64,000 bases of DNA from Ensifer sesbaniae (GCF_013283665.1 NZ_JABEKU010000001.1:2595594-2659593); one strand, 5' to 3'. Positions 1 through 8,060 are shown, numbered from the stretch's first letter. Translations and numbers: made by a program. The notes: generated by a model not told the origin, from the sequence alone.

Positions 1-54
1 ATCATCCCCTTCTCAAACAGGGAAAATGATCGCACAAATTTATCGATCAGGACA

Positions 55-96
55 CTAGAGCGCCGTGCGTTCAGATGAACGCAGGTCGCTTTAGAG
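55..96 (-). repeat. Degenerate copy of palindromic module P2
   Basis: A short inverted repeat resembles the second module of the bimodular repeat found elsewhere in the window. Here the inner stem is GCGTTC/GAACGC around a 4-base loop, replacing the usual GCGTCT/AGACGC, so pairing is kept although the bases differ. The flanking AGCGCC and GGTCGCT remain recognisable. No P1 module is visible beside it. Confidence 0.55.
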
Positions 97-108
97 GCGA
101 TCGGCCGC

Positions 109-363
109 TCACCCGTTTTTGGACGGATGAGCGCGATAGTGATCGACCGCAAAGCCGAAAAGCACCTTCAGCATGAACAGCGCCGAGACCACCGTCATCG
201 CCGGCGTCTGGCCCGGAAACAGCGGCAGCCCCGCAAGGCCGGCCGCCAGCAGCAGGCCGCCGACGAAGGTCTGTGCGGCATGTCCGGCAAGCAGGTCAAT
301 ACGGTTCTCAGAAGCCGAAAACCCATGACGGCTTCGCGCCCGAGCCGCCTTCTGCCCCTCCCG
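109..363 (-). pseudogene. Possible small membrane protein, start codon lost
   Basis: An open frame of 84 codons on the minus strand ends in TGA at 109-111. Its last 60 residues read like a real small membrane protein, with a hydrophobic helix around GGLLLAAGLAGLPLF, a second hydrophobic stretch VVSALFMLKVLFGFAV, and a charged tail HYRAHPSKNG. No ATG, GTG or TTG lies in frame between the upstream stop at 364-366 and the hydrophobic part. It may therefore be a remnant, start at an unusual codon, or have suffered a frameshift near 300-330. I do not recognise the family. Confidence 0.3.
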
Positions 364-391
364 TCAAGGCAACACCGCCGCCCTCGCCCGC

Positions 392-1075
392 TCAGCCGGC
401 GACCTTGCCGGCGGCCAGCATGATCTCGCGCGAAGTCGGGAAGACGCCGATCTCCTCCGGCCCGAAGCGGGCCTCGATCTCGCTCCATCGCACGATGCCG
501 GCCGCATCGATGAGAAAGTGGCCGACGAGCTGCGTGCCATGCTGCGCGTAGATGCGACCGTCCGTCTCGTCGGGCTCGAAGCCGTCCACGGCATTGAGCA
601 GGTCGTTGGCCCGCATCGGCTGCGCCGGTTCCGGCATTTCGCCCGTGGGGTTGATCCGCGCCGCCTCGAAATCGGCCAGTCTGGCACGATCCGGCCATTG
701 CGGCGGCTCGTCGCTTTCGGGCGAAAGGAACACGACGCGGGGCACACCGAAATCCCGATGCGTTCTGCATTCCGGATCCGAAAGCAGCGTGACCGGCGTC
801 GGCTGGTAGCCGAAGTAGAGGCGCGCGCGCTCGACCGGCGTGTTGACCACCGCCAAGGTCTCCACCCCGACGGCACGAAGTGCTGGCTCGACAGCGGAGA
901 GCTGCCGGAGCTGACGACGGCAGAAAGGGCAATGCAATCCGCGGAACAGGCCGATCAGGAACGGGCGGCCGCTGAGGCTGGCAAGCGAAACCGGAGCATC
1001 GCGATTGGCGCTCGCAAGCGTGAAGTCGGGTGCCGGTTCTCCCGGCTGCAACGGCTGAGCTCTCCGTTCTGCCAT
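392..1075 (-). CDS. Thioredoxin-fold redoxin (AhpC/TSA-like)
   Basis: A 227-residue redoxin of the AhpC/TSA superfamily, probably a cytoplasmic thiol peroxidase or reductase. The PAPDFTL entry motif (about residues 14-20) is followed by a thioredoxin-like active site GLHCPFC with Cys49 and Cys52. The CPxC arrangement differs from classical peroxiredoxins (PxxxTxxC) and is closer to the peroxiredoxin-like family that carries a CxxC. The start at 1075 is chosen because AGGAGG lies about 8 bases upstream; the longer frame to 1171 adds a low-complexity tail without a ribosome site. It stands alone, transcribed away from the next gene. Substrate is not predictable from sequence. Confidence 0.85.
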   Translation of the reverse strand: MAERRAQPLQPGEPAPDFTLASANRDAPVSLASLSGRPFLIGLFRGLHCPFCRRQLRQLSAVEPALRAVGVETLAVVNTPVERARLYFGYQPTPVTLLSDPECRTHRDFGVPRVVFLSPESDEPPQWPDRARLADFEAARINPTGEMPEPAQPMRANDLLNAVDGFEPDETDGRIYAQHGTQLVGHFLIDAAGIVRWSEIEARFGPEEIGVFPTSREIMLAAGKVAG

Positions 1076-1254
1076 CGGTCTCGCCTCCTGATTACGCCGC
1101 CCTTCCGCAAAGCCCGAAAAATCGATCCCGGCCTGGACAGGCGGGCGTGCCGCCATGGAGCCGTTGCGCATGACCCTCGCGCCCGTGGCGGCACCGACAG
1201 ACTATAGCGGAGATGGCAGCGCCACACTACAGCCGCACCTTCGCACGGCGCCCT

Positions 1255-2751
1255 TTAGCCGCCCCAGCAACGCAACACCTCGGCAAGCGCCGCCACGCCC
1301 TTGCCGATCTCCGCCGGCTCGAGGCTTGCATAGCCCATGACGATACCGGCCCGGTCGGGCCGATGTCCGGCTTCGTCCGCGGCGTAGAGCGGCGAAATCG
1401 GATAGAGGCCGATGCCCGCCGCCCTCGCCCGCGCGATCAATTCGCCTTCCTGCGCCTTCTCGACCCGATCGAACCAGACGACGACGTGCAGGCCGGCATC
1501 GGCGCCCGCGACGGCCACCCGGTCGCCGAGCTCCGCCTTGAGCGCCGCAAGCAGCGCTTCACGGCGGCGGCCATTGCTGCGCCGGCTGCGGCGGATGTGA
1601 CGCTCGTAGGCGCCGCTTGCGATCATCGCTGAAAGCGCCTCCTGCTCCAGAACGGGAGAATGGCGGTCGACCAGTTGCTTGGCGGCGGCGAAGACGGCGC
1701 GAAGCGGCGGCGGCACGACGAGATAGCCGAGCCTCAACATCGGCGACAGGCTCTTCGAAATCGTGCCGAGATAGATGACGTTTTCCGCGTGCGCCATCGT
1801 CTGCAGCGGCGGGATCGGGCGGATATCGTAGCGATATTCGCCGTCGTAATCGTCCTCGATGACATAGGCTCCGCTGCGTTCCGACCAGGCGAGAAGCTCC
1901 TGCCGGCGCCGGGCCGAGAGCACGCTGCCGAGCGGAAACTGGTGCGACGGCGTGACATAGGCGAGCTTCACGTCTTCGAGCCCTTCGAACGCCTCGGTTC
2001 GCAAGCCCTCCCCGTCGACGGCGATCGGAACCACGTCAGCGCCGGCGGCGGCAAAGACCCGGCGCGCCATGACGTAACCGGGATCCTCCACCGCGACCCG
2101 GCCGCCGGGATCGGCAAGCACGCGGGCGGCAAGGTCCAGCCCCTGCTGCGAGCCGTTGACGATGATGATCTGGTCCGGCGCGCACCTGAGCCCCCGCGCC
2201 CGCCAGAGATAGGCCTGAAGGGCCGCGCGCAATTCCGCCGATCCGCCGGGGTCGTCGTAGGCAAGCCGCGGCCTGCGCCGCCGAAGCGCGGCATTGACCG
2301 CCCGCCGCCAGGCCTCGGCCGGAAAGTCGGCCGCCGAGAGGTCGCCATAGCGAAAATCGGCGATCAACCCGCCGGACTGCGGCGGTACCCAGGTCGGCCC
2401 CTCGCCAAGCGCCGCTCCAAAGCGCGACAGCCGAACGGGTGCCTCCGGCCTCGGCGTCGGCGGTGAAGGCGCCCCTTCGGGGAGCGGCTTGGTACCTTCG
2501 TGCTCATGCAGCAGCGCCACCCGCGAGGGCGCGCCCTGCCGGCTTTCCAGAAACCCCTCGGAAAGAAGCTGCTCGTAGGCTGCGGTCACGGTGGTGCGCG
2601 ACACGCCGAGTTCGGCCGCCAGCGCCCGCGTCGACGGCAGCCGATCCCCAGGGCCGTAGGTGCCGCCGAGGATCTGCGCCTTCAGCGCCTCGTAGATCCG
2701 CCGGGTGGTCCCGCCCCTCGCCTCGTTGTTCTCCGCTATCAACTGGCCCAC
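1255..2751 (-). CDS. MocR/PdxR-type regulator (GntR wHTH + aminotransferase)
   Basis: A 498-residue regulator fusing an N-terminal GntR winged helix (about residues 15-80, with GDRLPSTRALAAELGVSRTT) to a fold-type I aminotransferase domain. The PLP-binding segment GTISKSLSPMLRLGYLV contains the expected lysine. Such proteins bind PLP and usually control pyridoxal, GABA or amino acid genes, often the divergent neighbour. Here the divergent gene at 2827 encodes a PaiB-type FMN-binding protein, and the 75-base gap holds an 8-base inverted repeat (2764-2791) that suits a MocR dimer. Family assignment is firm; effector and targets are inferred. Confidence 0.92.
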   Translation of the reverse strand: MGQLIAENNEARGGTTRRIYEALKAQILGGTYGPGDRLPSTRALAAELGVSRTTVTAAYEQLLSEGFLESRQGAPSRVALLHEHEGTKPLPEGAPSPPTPRPEAPVRLSRFGAALGEGPTWVPPQSGGLIADFRYGDLSAADFPAEAWRRAVNAALRRRRPRLAYDDPGGSAELRAALQAYLWRARGLRCAPDQIIIVNGSQQGLDLAARVLADPGGRVAVEDPGYVMARRVFAAAGADVVPIAVDGEGLRTEAFEGLEDVKLAYVTPSHQFPLGSVLSARRRQELLAWSERSGAYVIEDDYDGEYRYDIRPIPPLQTMAHAENVIYLGTISKSLSPMLRLGYLVVPPPLRAVFAAAKQLVDRHSPVLEQEALSAMIASGAYERHIRRSRRSNGRRREALLAALKAELGDRVAVAGADAGLHVVVWFDRVEKAQEGELIARARAAGIGLYPISPLYAADEAGHRPDRAGIVMGYASLEPAEIGKGVAALAEVLRCWGG

Positions 2752-2763
2752 TCATTTATGCGA

Positions 2764-2791
2764 AAACTGGATATTCGGTCCAGTCCAGTTT
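2764..2791. promoter_or_regulatory. Inverted repeat operator candidate in MocR intergenic region
   Basis: AAACTGGA (2764-2771) and its complement TCCAGTTT (2784-2791) flank 12 bases. A second TCCAGT at 2779-2784 makes a direct repeat with the right arm. Mixed direct and inverted repeats between divergent genes are typical of MocR targets. Confidence 0.5.
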
Positions 2792-2826
2792 GCCTCTATG
2801 AAGTGGCAGGCACAAGGAGCGAGATC

Positions 2827-3450
2827 ATGTACACACCCCCGGCGTTCAAGGAGGAGGAACTGAGCGTACTGCATGCGATCATCGAGGCCGCGTCGCTGTC
2901 GACCTTCGTCACCGCAACCGCCGATGGCCTGCTTGCGACCCCGCTGCCGCTGCTGCTTGATCGCGACGAGGGTCCTCATGGCACCCTCTATGGCCACCTC
3001 GCCCGCGCCAATCCGCAAGGGACGACCGCGCCGATCGGCGCCGCCATGGCGACCTTCCTGGGGCCGGACGCCTATGTCACGCCCTCCTGGTACGCGTCCA
3101 AGCGCGAACACGGAAAGGTTGTGCCGACCTGGAACTATTCGGCCGTGCATGCCTATGGCGCGGTCGAGTTCTTCACCGACGAGGACCGGCTTCTGGATGT
3201 CGTCACCCGCCTGACCAACCGCCACGAAGCGGCCCGCGCCGAACCCTGGCAGGTGAGCGACGCGCCCGCCGCCTTCGTCAAGGCGCAGCTTCGCGGCATC
3301 ATCGGCCTCAGGCTGCCGATCGACCGCCTCGACGGCAAGCGCAAGATGAGCCAGAACCGCAGCGCCGAGGACCGCCAGGGCGTCGCCGCCGGGCTTGCAG
3401 CCAGATCCCGCCCCGAGGATCGCCGCGTCGCCGAGGAGATCCCGGTCTGA
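2827..3450 (+). CDS. FMN-binding negative transcriptional regulator (PaiB family)
   Basis: A 207-residue PaiB-like protein with a split-barrel flavin-binding fold. It begins MYTPPAF, the usual opening of this family, and has the conserved central signature VTPSWYASK and VPTWNY around residues 78-102, followed by a helical tail. PaiB homologues are annotated as repressors, although a flavin-dependent redox or haem-related role is possible. The start at 2827 follows AAGGAGC by 8 bases; the longer upstream frame is noncoding. It is divergent from the MocR regulator and probably controlled by it through the 2764-2791 repeat. Confidence 0.9.
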   Translation: MYTPPAFKEEELSVLHAIIEAASLSTFVTATADGLLATPLPLLLDRDEGPHGTLYGHLARANPQGTTAPIGAAMATFLGPDAYVTPSWYASKREHGKVVPTWNYSAVHAYGAVEFFTDEDRLLDVVTRLTNRHEAARAEPWQVSDAPAAFVKAQLRGIIGLRLPIDRLDGKRKMSQNRSAEDRQGVAAGLAARSRPEDRRVAEEIPV

Positions 3451-3540
3451 CGCGCGACGGACATTCCGCCGTGCCGCTCCTGCGCCTTCACCTGATGGAT
3501 CGGGCGCTCCGATTTTCCTTCAACTTTCCCGCGCAAGACC

Positions 3541-3647
3541 TTACAGCGCCGCGCGTCTTTTAAGACGCGCTAAGGTCGCTGTAACACTTTAGATCTGCTG
3601 CATAATTTTGCCCTTAAATCGATTCCGATTTAAGGAATTGTGCAGTA
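3541..3647 (-). repeat. Bimodular palindromic repeat, full copy
   Basis: The P2 module (3541-3583, inner stem GCGTCTT/AAGACGC) is followed by P1 (3598-3645, outer stem CTGCATAATT, inner stem CTTAAATCG/CGATTTAAG). Orientation is inverted compared with the copy at 6702. The outer P1 stem here differs from the common CTGCATGTC form but remains partly paired. Confidence 0.8.
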
Positions 3648-3694
3648 GAACGACTCCCGAATAGGCCGCGCAGCAGCAGACGAGGTATAGCCCC

Positions 3695-4327
3695 ATGCCA
3701 TCGCTCGACATTCTCCTCACCTTCTTCGTCACCACGGCAATCTTCGCCTATATCCCCGGACCGGCGATGCTCTATGCCGCCGCGCAGACCATGGCGCGCG
3801 GCCGCTTCGCCGGACTGATGGCCTCGCTCGGCATCCACCTCGGCGGCTATGTGCACGTCGTTGCGGCCGCCGCCGGCCTTTCCATCCTGTTCCATGCGGT
3901 GCCGACGCTCTATCTCGCGGTGAAGCTTGCGGGTGCCGGCTATCTCGTCTGGCTGGGTTTCACGCTGATGCGCGCCAAGGCGAGCGGCGATGGTCACCTG
4001 CCCGCCGTCGAGGCGAAATCGGCCCGCCGCGCCTTCTTCGAGAGCATCACCGTCGAGGTGCTGAACCCGAAGACCGCGATCTTCTTCGTCGCCTTCCTGC
4101 CGCAGTTCACCGATGCCGCCGCCGCCTTCCCGGTGTGGGTGCAGTTCCTGCTGCTCGGCACCGCCGTCAATCTGATGTTCTCCTCCGCCGATCTCGTCTG
4201 CGTGTTTCTCGCCGATGCCGTCGTCGCCAAGATGCGCCGCTCCAGCCGGGCACAGCGCCTGTTACAGCGCGCCGGCGGCACGGTGCTGATTGGCCTCGGA
4301 GCCCATCTCGCCTTGCAGCGGACCTAG
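3695..4327 (+). CDS. LysE/RhtB family amino acid exporter
   Basis: A 210-residue inner-membrane protein with about six hydrophobic segments and the family signature IPGPAMLYAAAQTMARG near residue 20. A further family motif, LNPKTAIFFVAFLPQF, sits in the middle of the protein. LysE/RhtB proteins export amino acids and related small metabolites using the proton gradient; the substrate cannot be read from sequence. The start follows GACGAGG at a reasonable distance. It precedes the ThDP enzyme by 117 bases on the same strand, so co-transcription is possible but not shown. Confidence 0.9.
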   Translation: MPSLDILLTFFVTTAIFAYIPGPAMLYAAAQTMARGRFAGLMASLGIHLGGYVHVVAAAAGLSILFHAVPTLYLAVKLAGAGYLVWLGFTLMRAKASGDGHLPAVEAKSARRAFFESITVEVLNPKTAIFFVAFLPQFTDAAAAFPVWVQFLLLGTAVNLMFSSADLVCVFLADAVVAKMRRSSRAQRLLQRAGGTVLIGLGAHLALQRT

Positions 4328-4444
4328 GGCAGCGGCCCCACGGCGGCGCGCGCAAGATTTCACCTCCCGAGGCCGGTGTACTGCGCTTGCACCGGGTCGA
4401 GGCGCAGCTATCATGCGCCCGAGGGCCAATCGGGGGACAGGCGC

Positions 4445-6031
4445 ATGGGAGAAGGCGGCCAACCAATTCGCACCACGGGCGCGGATATGCTCGTCGATAC
4501 GCTGCTTGCCAACGGCGTCGACGTCTGTTTCGCCAATCCCGGCACGTCGGAAATGCACTTCGTCGCCGCCCTTGATCGCAAGCCGGAGATGCGCTGCATT
4601 CTCGGCCTTTCCGAAGGCGTCGTCACCGGTGCGGCCGATGGCTATGCGCGCATGACCGGCCGCCCGGCCGCAACCCTGCTCCACACCGGCCCCGGCCTCG
4701 CCAACAGCCTTGCCAACCTGCACAATGCGCGGCGCGCCCGCACGCCTGTCATCAACGTTGTCGGCGACCATGCCTCCTACCATCTCGCCCTGGACGCACC
4801 GCTGACCAGCGATATCGAGTGCCTGGCCCGCCCGATGTCGAACTGGGTGCGGCGGGTGAAGGATCCTGCGGATGTGGGGCCGACGGCGGCGGACGCCTAT
4901 CGCGCTTCGTTGGCGCCACCGGGCGTTGCCACGATGATCCTGCCGGCTGACGCGTCCTGGGGTGCCTTTTCCACCGACGCGCCGCCGCAGAAGGTGCTGC
5001 TCGAAGCGCCGCGCCCGGCAAGTGCGGAAACGGTCCGTAAGGTCGCCGGTCTCATCCGTGCGAACCCTGCAGGGGTCGCCATGGTCTTGAGCGGCGCCGC
5101 CGCAAAGGCAGATGGCCTCGCCGTCGCCGGACGGATCGCGGCCGTACACAACGTCCAGCTTTTCAACGAGGTGCTCGTCGCCCACACCCAGCGCGGCCGC
5201 GGGCGGGTGGCGCCGCGGCGCATCCCCTACCCGATCGACATGGCGCTCGATATGCTCAGCGACGTCAAGGTTCTGATCCTCGTCGGCGCACCGGAACCGG
5301 TGGCATTCTTCGCCTATCCCGGAAAGCCCGGCCGCCTGGTGCCGGAAGGCTGCGCGGTCGTGACCCTTGCCCGCCACGGCGAAGACCTCAAGGCAACGCT
5401 CGAAGCGCTGCGCGACGAACTCGGCATCAGCGCAACGCTGCCGCTGCCCGCAACGGGCGCCCCTACCGACGAGGGCGAACCCTCCGGCACGCTGACGGAA
5501 GACGCAGTCGCCGTCATCGTCGCCCGCAAGGTCCCGGAGAATGCGATCGTTTGCGACGAGGCGGCCACCTCGGCCCGCCGCTTCTTCGCGCTTTCGGCCT
5601 TCTCGGCGCCGCACGACTTCATCATGCAGACCGGCGGCGCCATCGGCGAAGGCATCCCGCTTTCGACCGGCGCCGCGATCGCCTGCCCCGAACGCAAGGT
5701 GATCTGCCTGCAGGCCGATGGCTGCGCCATGTACAACATTCAGGGCCTGTGGACCCAGGCGCGCGAAAACCTCGACATCGTCACCATCATCTTTTCCAAC
5801 CGCACCTACGCGATCCTCCACGCCGAGATGCGCAATGTCGGCGTCGAAGAGATCGGCACCAACGCCCGCCGCATGCTGAACCTCGACCAGCCGGCGCTCG
5901 ACTGGGTCTCGCTCGCCCGCGGCTTCGGCGTCGAGGCGGCCGTCGCCACCTCCTGCGAAGCCTTCGCCGCCCTCTTCGACGCCGCGCTGTCGCGGCGCGG
6001 GCCGTTTCTGATCGAGGCGCGCCTCGTGTGA
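4445..6031 (+). CDS. ThDP-dependent acetolactate synthase/benzoylformate decarboxylase-like enzyme
   Basis: A 528-residue thiamine diphosphate enzyme with the three domains of the family: pyrimidine-binding at the N-terminus, a central domain, and pyrophosphate-binding at the C-terminus. The catalytic glutamate sits in GLSEGVVTGAADGYARM (Glu57). The metal and pyrophosphate motif reads QADGCAMYN ending at FSN, so the first glycine of the usual GDG is alanine; the Asp and Asn ligands are kept. It lacks a regulatory subunit and is separate from the true ilvIH, so decarboxylation or carboligation of a 2-oxoacid is more likely than valine synthesis. The ATG at 4445 is preferred because GGGGGA lies upstream. 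Confidence 0.85.
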   Translation: MGEGGQPIRTTGADMLVDTLLANGVDVCFANPGTSEMHFVAALDRKPEMRCILGLSEGVVTGAADGYARMTGRPAATLLHTGPGLANSLANLHNARRARTPVINVVGDHASYHLALDAPLTSDIECLARPMSNWVRRVKDPADVGPTAADAYRASLAPPGVATMILPADASWGAFSTDAPPQKVLLEAPRPASAETVRKVAGLIRANPAGVAMVLSGAAAKADGLAVAGRIAAVHNVQLFNEVLVAHTQRGRGRVAPRRIPYPIDMALDMLSDVKVLILVGAPEPVAFFAYPGKPGRLVPEGCAVVTLARHGEDLKATLEALRDELGISATLPLPATGAPTDEGEPSGTLTEDAVAVIVARKVPENAIVCDEAATSARRFFALSAFSAPHDFIMQTGGAIGEGIPLSTGAAIACPERKVICLQADGCAMYNIQGLWTQARENLDIVTIIFSNRTYAILHAEMRNVGVEEIGTNARRMLNLDQPALDWVSLARGFGVEAAVATSCEAFAALFDAALSRRGPFLIEARLV

Positions 6032-6179
6032 ATTTCCGTGTCGTTTTCGTGCTGATTCGGGCACCGGCGCGCCGCGAAAATGAAGCCCCCGATCGGTGCG
6101 GTTCACACCTTCCCTGGAGCGAAAATTACAGCCTAAACAACTGATTTAATTAGGCTATTCACAAAAATTCGGCCGCAAA

Positions 6180-6208
6180 CTTGCGCCCGGGAACTTCTCG
6201 CTTATATT
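6180..6208 (+). promoter_or_regulatory. Candidate housekeeping promoter for small XRE gene
   Basis: CTTGCG (6180-6185), a 17-base spacer, and TATATT (6203-6208) match the rhizobial sigma-70 pattern CTTGAC-N17-CTATAT in all but a few positions. It lies about 105 bases before the XRE start, leaving a leader that contains a hairpin. Confidence 0.45.
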
Positions 6209-6269
6209 AGCGGCGCCCCAGGTTCGCGCTCGTCTGTCCGAGTCGCATTTCAGTTTTGGGCCCCCTTCA

Positions 6270-6291
6270 ACCGACAGCTTTCTTTGTCGGT
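6270..6291 (+). other. Hairpin in leader of XRE gene
   Basis: ACCGACA and TGTCGGT form a perfect 7-base-pair stem around an 8-base loop, ending 22 bases before the start codon. It would sit in the 5' leader close to the ribosome site and could affect translation or mRNA stability. Confidence 0.4.
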
Positions 6292-6313
6292 GGATCAACG
6301 AAGGAGACACTTC

Positions 6314-6556
6314 ATGTCCTTTAAGAAAGACCTAACCAAGGCCCCCGGCGCATCTTTGTCCCGCGTCAATATCGGAGCCGCCATCAAGCGTTCGCGTGAA
6401 ACCGCCGGCTATTCGGTCGACGATCTCTCGGTCACGACTGGCCTGACGGAAGTTGAAATCTCGAAGATCGAGCTTGGCGCCGATACCGATCCCGCCAAGC
6501 TGCAGCGCATCGCCGCCGCATTGCAGGTCTCGCCGCAGACCTTTAACGCCGCCTGA
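6314..6556 (+). CDS. Small XRE-family HTH protein
   Basis: An 80-residue protein made almost entirely of a lambda-repressor-like helix-turn-helix (about residues 20-77: GAAIKRSRETAGYSVDDLSV then GLTEVEISKIELG). The start at 6314 follows AAGGAGA by 7 bases; the frame extends ten codons upstream but without a ribosome site. Single-domain XRE proteins of this kind act as local regulators or antitoxin-like factors, but no toxin gene is adjacent. Flanking DNA is intergenic on both sides for several hundred bases, so its targets are not suggested by context. Confidence 0.8.
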   Translation: MSFKKDLTKAPGASLSRVNIGAAIKRSRETAGYSVDDLSVTTGLTEVEISKIELGADTDPAKLQRIAAALQVSPQTFNAA

Positions 6557-6701
6557 CAAGCGGGGGCGGTGCGCCGAAGACAAGCGCGCCGCCGCCTTCC
6601 ACCGCCGGCCGATCCGGTCGCAATCGGGCAAGCCCGCGTCATCCGAACGCACCGCCCTCCAGAAGCCGGCAACGCCAACCAAGGCCAACGCATTCCGTCA
6701 C

Positions 6702-6807
6702 TACTGCATGTCTCCTCAAATCGACCTCGATTTAAGGACGAAGACATGCAGCAAATCAAAGTCCTACAGCGACCTTTGCGCGTCTGATTAGACGCGCGGC
6801 GCTCTAG
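6702..6807 (+). repeat. Bimodular palindromic repeat, full copy (reference form)
   Basis: This is the clearest copy. P1 (6702-6751) has an outer stem CTGCATGTC/GACATGCAG and inner stem TTAAATCG-like arms. A 12-base linker follows. P2 (6764-6807) has outer CTACAGCG/CGCTCTAG and inner GCGCGTCT/AGACGCGC around a 4-base loop. Both modules could form hairpins in RNA. Confidence 0.85.
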
Positions 6808-6808
6808 A

Positions 6809-6908
6809 GCAATTCCAGGAAAAGTGTGAAACGGTTTTCCGTCCGGAATTGCGTAATTTCAAAAGGTTAGACCATTTCACTGTTTCCATGAAACAATGAA
6901 ATGGTCTA
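6809..6908. repeat. Second-family intergenic palindromes (RIME-like)
   Basis: Directly abutting the bimodular repeat is a palindrome bounded by GCAATTCC and GGAATTGC (6809-6852). It is followed by a longer one with arms TAGACCATTTCA and TGAAATGGTCTA (6868-6908). Sequences of this type are scattered through rhizobial intergenic regions and resemble the mosaic elements called RIME; the exact family name is from memory and not checked. Confidence 0.6.
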
Positions 6909-7093
6909 GGCAGCCGGCCCGGCCGGTCGGCCATCGAGGCCGCGCGCCGGCCTCGTCGCGGGCATCCTGGCCCGGTCCGTAATAAAACCCATGCCGGTTC
7001 GGCCAAGAAAAATAATCGGACGAAAAGCTTGGTATTACAGGGTCGTAGAGAGGTTTTCACAAACACCTGAAAACGCAAAACCGGATATTTGTG

Positions 7094-7121
7094 TTGAACT
7101 GAAAAAAGTATCGCCTATATA
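7094..7121 (+). promoter_or_regulatory. Candidate promoter of the cold-shock gene
   Basis: TTGAAC (7094-7099) and TATATA (7116-7121) are spaced by 16 bases. Transcription would begin about 120 bases before the start codon, giving the long leader typical of cspA-type mRNAs, whose folding responds to temperature. The leader from 7128 to 7247 is unusually rich in A and T for this genome. Confidence 0.45.
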
Positions 7122-7247
7122 TCGTCGCATCGAATATTGCTTGTGACCTTTGACGAAGCGCTCCCGCGCGGCCAGATTTCCTCTCAAATATCGATTATGG
7201 CCGGGAGAATATCTTCCGGAAAACTCAACGAATGAAAGGAAATCATC

Positions 7248-7457
7248 ATGGCTTCGGGCACTGTAAAGTGGTTCAACAGCACCAAGGGCTTCGGCTTCAT
7301 CCAGCCCGATGACGGCAGCACCGACGTGTTCGTCCATATCTCGGCTGTAGAGCGGGCCGGCATGCGCTCGCTCGCCGAGGGGCAGAAGGTCACGTTCGAC
7401 GTCGTCGCCGACCGCCGCACCGGCAAGAGCTCGGCCGACAACCTCAGAGCGGCTTGA
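7248..7457 (+). CDS. cspA: CspA-type cold shock protein
   Basis: A 69-residue single cold-shock domain protein that binds single-stranded RNA or DNA and helps melt mRNA structure. Both RNA-binding motifs are intact: RNP1 KGFGFI at residues 13-18 and RNP2 VFVHI at 27-31. The start follows GAAAGGAAATC. A large hairpin and a terminator follow the gene, so it is probably monocistronic. Several paralogues exist in rhizobia, so the exact cspA number cannot be assigned. Confidence 0.95.
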   Translation: MASGTVKWFNSTKGFGFIQPDDGSTDVFVHISAVERAGMRSLAEGQKVTFDVVADRRTGKSSADNLRAA

Positions 7458-7460
7458 TTT

Positions 7461-7514
7461 GTCATTCGCTCTCCCCTGACCACGGATGTACTGGCAGGGA
7501 AGCGCTTGAATGAC
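7461..7514 (+). other. Large hairpin in 3' UTR of the cold-shock gene
   Basis: GTCATTC (7461-7467) pairs with GAATGAC (7508-7514), CGCT with AGCG inside it, and CCCTG (7474-7478) with CAGGG (7495-7499). Together they make a long stem 3 bases after the stop codon and just before the terminator. It may protect the mRNA 3' end or form part of a processed small RNA. Confidence 0.4.
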
Positions 7515-7521
7515 GGGAAGA

Positions 7522-7547
7522 GGTCGGGGAAACAACCCGGCCTTTTT
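7522..7547 (+). terminator. Rho-independent terminator of the cold-shock gene
   Basis: GGTCGGG (7522-7528) pairs with CCCGGCC (7536-7542), with one G-T pair, and is followed directly by five T residues. Confidence 0.75.
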
Positions 7548-7587
7548 GCGTCTCTGGATCCTTCGATCTCCGGTGAAGGAGATCATC

Positions 7588-7707
7588 ATGCCGCAAGCCT
7601 GCGCATTGAGCGAAAAAGCCGCGCTCTCGGCATGCGTCGCACCGGCTTTCCGCCCCGAAGCAACGGGTCGGACCGCCACCACCGCTCGACCTTGGCTCAG
7701 CCCTTGA
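7588..7707 (+). CDS. Candidate 39-residue small ORF before rpsU
   Basis: An ATG at 7588 follows GAAGGAGATCATC, a strong ribosome site almost the same as the one before the cold-shock gene (GAAAGGAAATCATC). The predicted peptide is short, begins MPQACALSEKAAL and ends PWLSP. It has no recognisable domain. The leader duplication suggests that the translation start region was copied. Whether the peptide is made is unknown; the ORF could be fortuitous. Confidence 0.25.
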   Translation: MPQACALSEKAALSACVAPAFRPEATGRTATTARPWLSP

Positions 7708-7783
7708 GCACATGGATAGGCCGACAGTCAGAAGTCACGGCATCGTTTGATGCTGCCCGTGAATCGATGAAGGAGAACGTAAC

Positions 7784-8020
7784 TTGCAGGTACTTGTCAG
7801 AGACAACAATGTTGACCAGGCTTTGCGCGTCCTGAAGAAGAAGATGCAGCGAGAAGGCCTGTTCCGCGAATTCAAGGCGCGCACCAGCTACGAAAAGCCC
7901 TCGGAAAAGCGCGCCCGCGAGAAGGCCGAAGCGGTACGGCGCCAGCGCAAGCTGCAGCGCAAGAAACTCCAGCGCGAGGGCCTGCTGCCGGCGCCCAAGC
8001 GGGCTGCAAAGTCGCGCTGA
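7784..8020 (+). CDS. rpsU: Ribosomal protein bS21
   Basis: A 78-residue bS21 of the small ribosomal subunit, which helps mRNA base-pair to the 16S 3' end. It shows the family opening [40 protein letters not shown] in the middle, and a basic C-terminal extension. The start codon is TTG at 7784, supported by AAGGAG 9 bases upstream and by the position of the conserved N-terminus; no ATG fits. A perfect hairpin (8061-8086) lies 40 bases after the stop. Location downstream of a cold-shock gene is common in rhizobia. Confidence 0.95.
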   Translation: MQVLVRDNNVDQALRVLKKKMQREGLFREFKARTSYEKPSEKRAREKAEAVRRQRKLQRKKLQREGLLPAPKRAAKSR

Positions 8021-8060
8021 TCGCGCCGCAGTCCCCTTGCGGGACATGCGATAAGACAAG

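Noticed and set aside
195-932. 245-codon minus-strand frame
   Set aside because: It overlaps the redoxin gene in another frame and its translation is Arg/Ala-rich without motifs.
4262-6106. A 614-codon minus-strand frame
   Set aside because: Antisense shadow of the ThDP enzyme gene; no ribosome site and no domain pattern.
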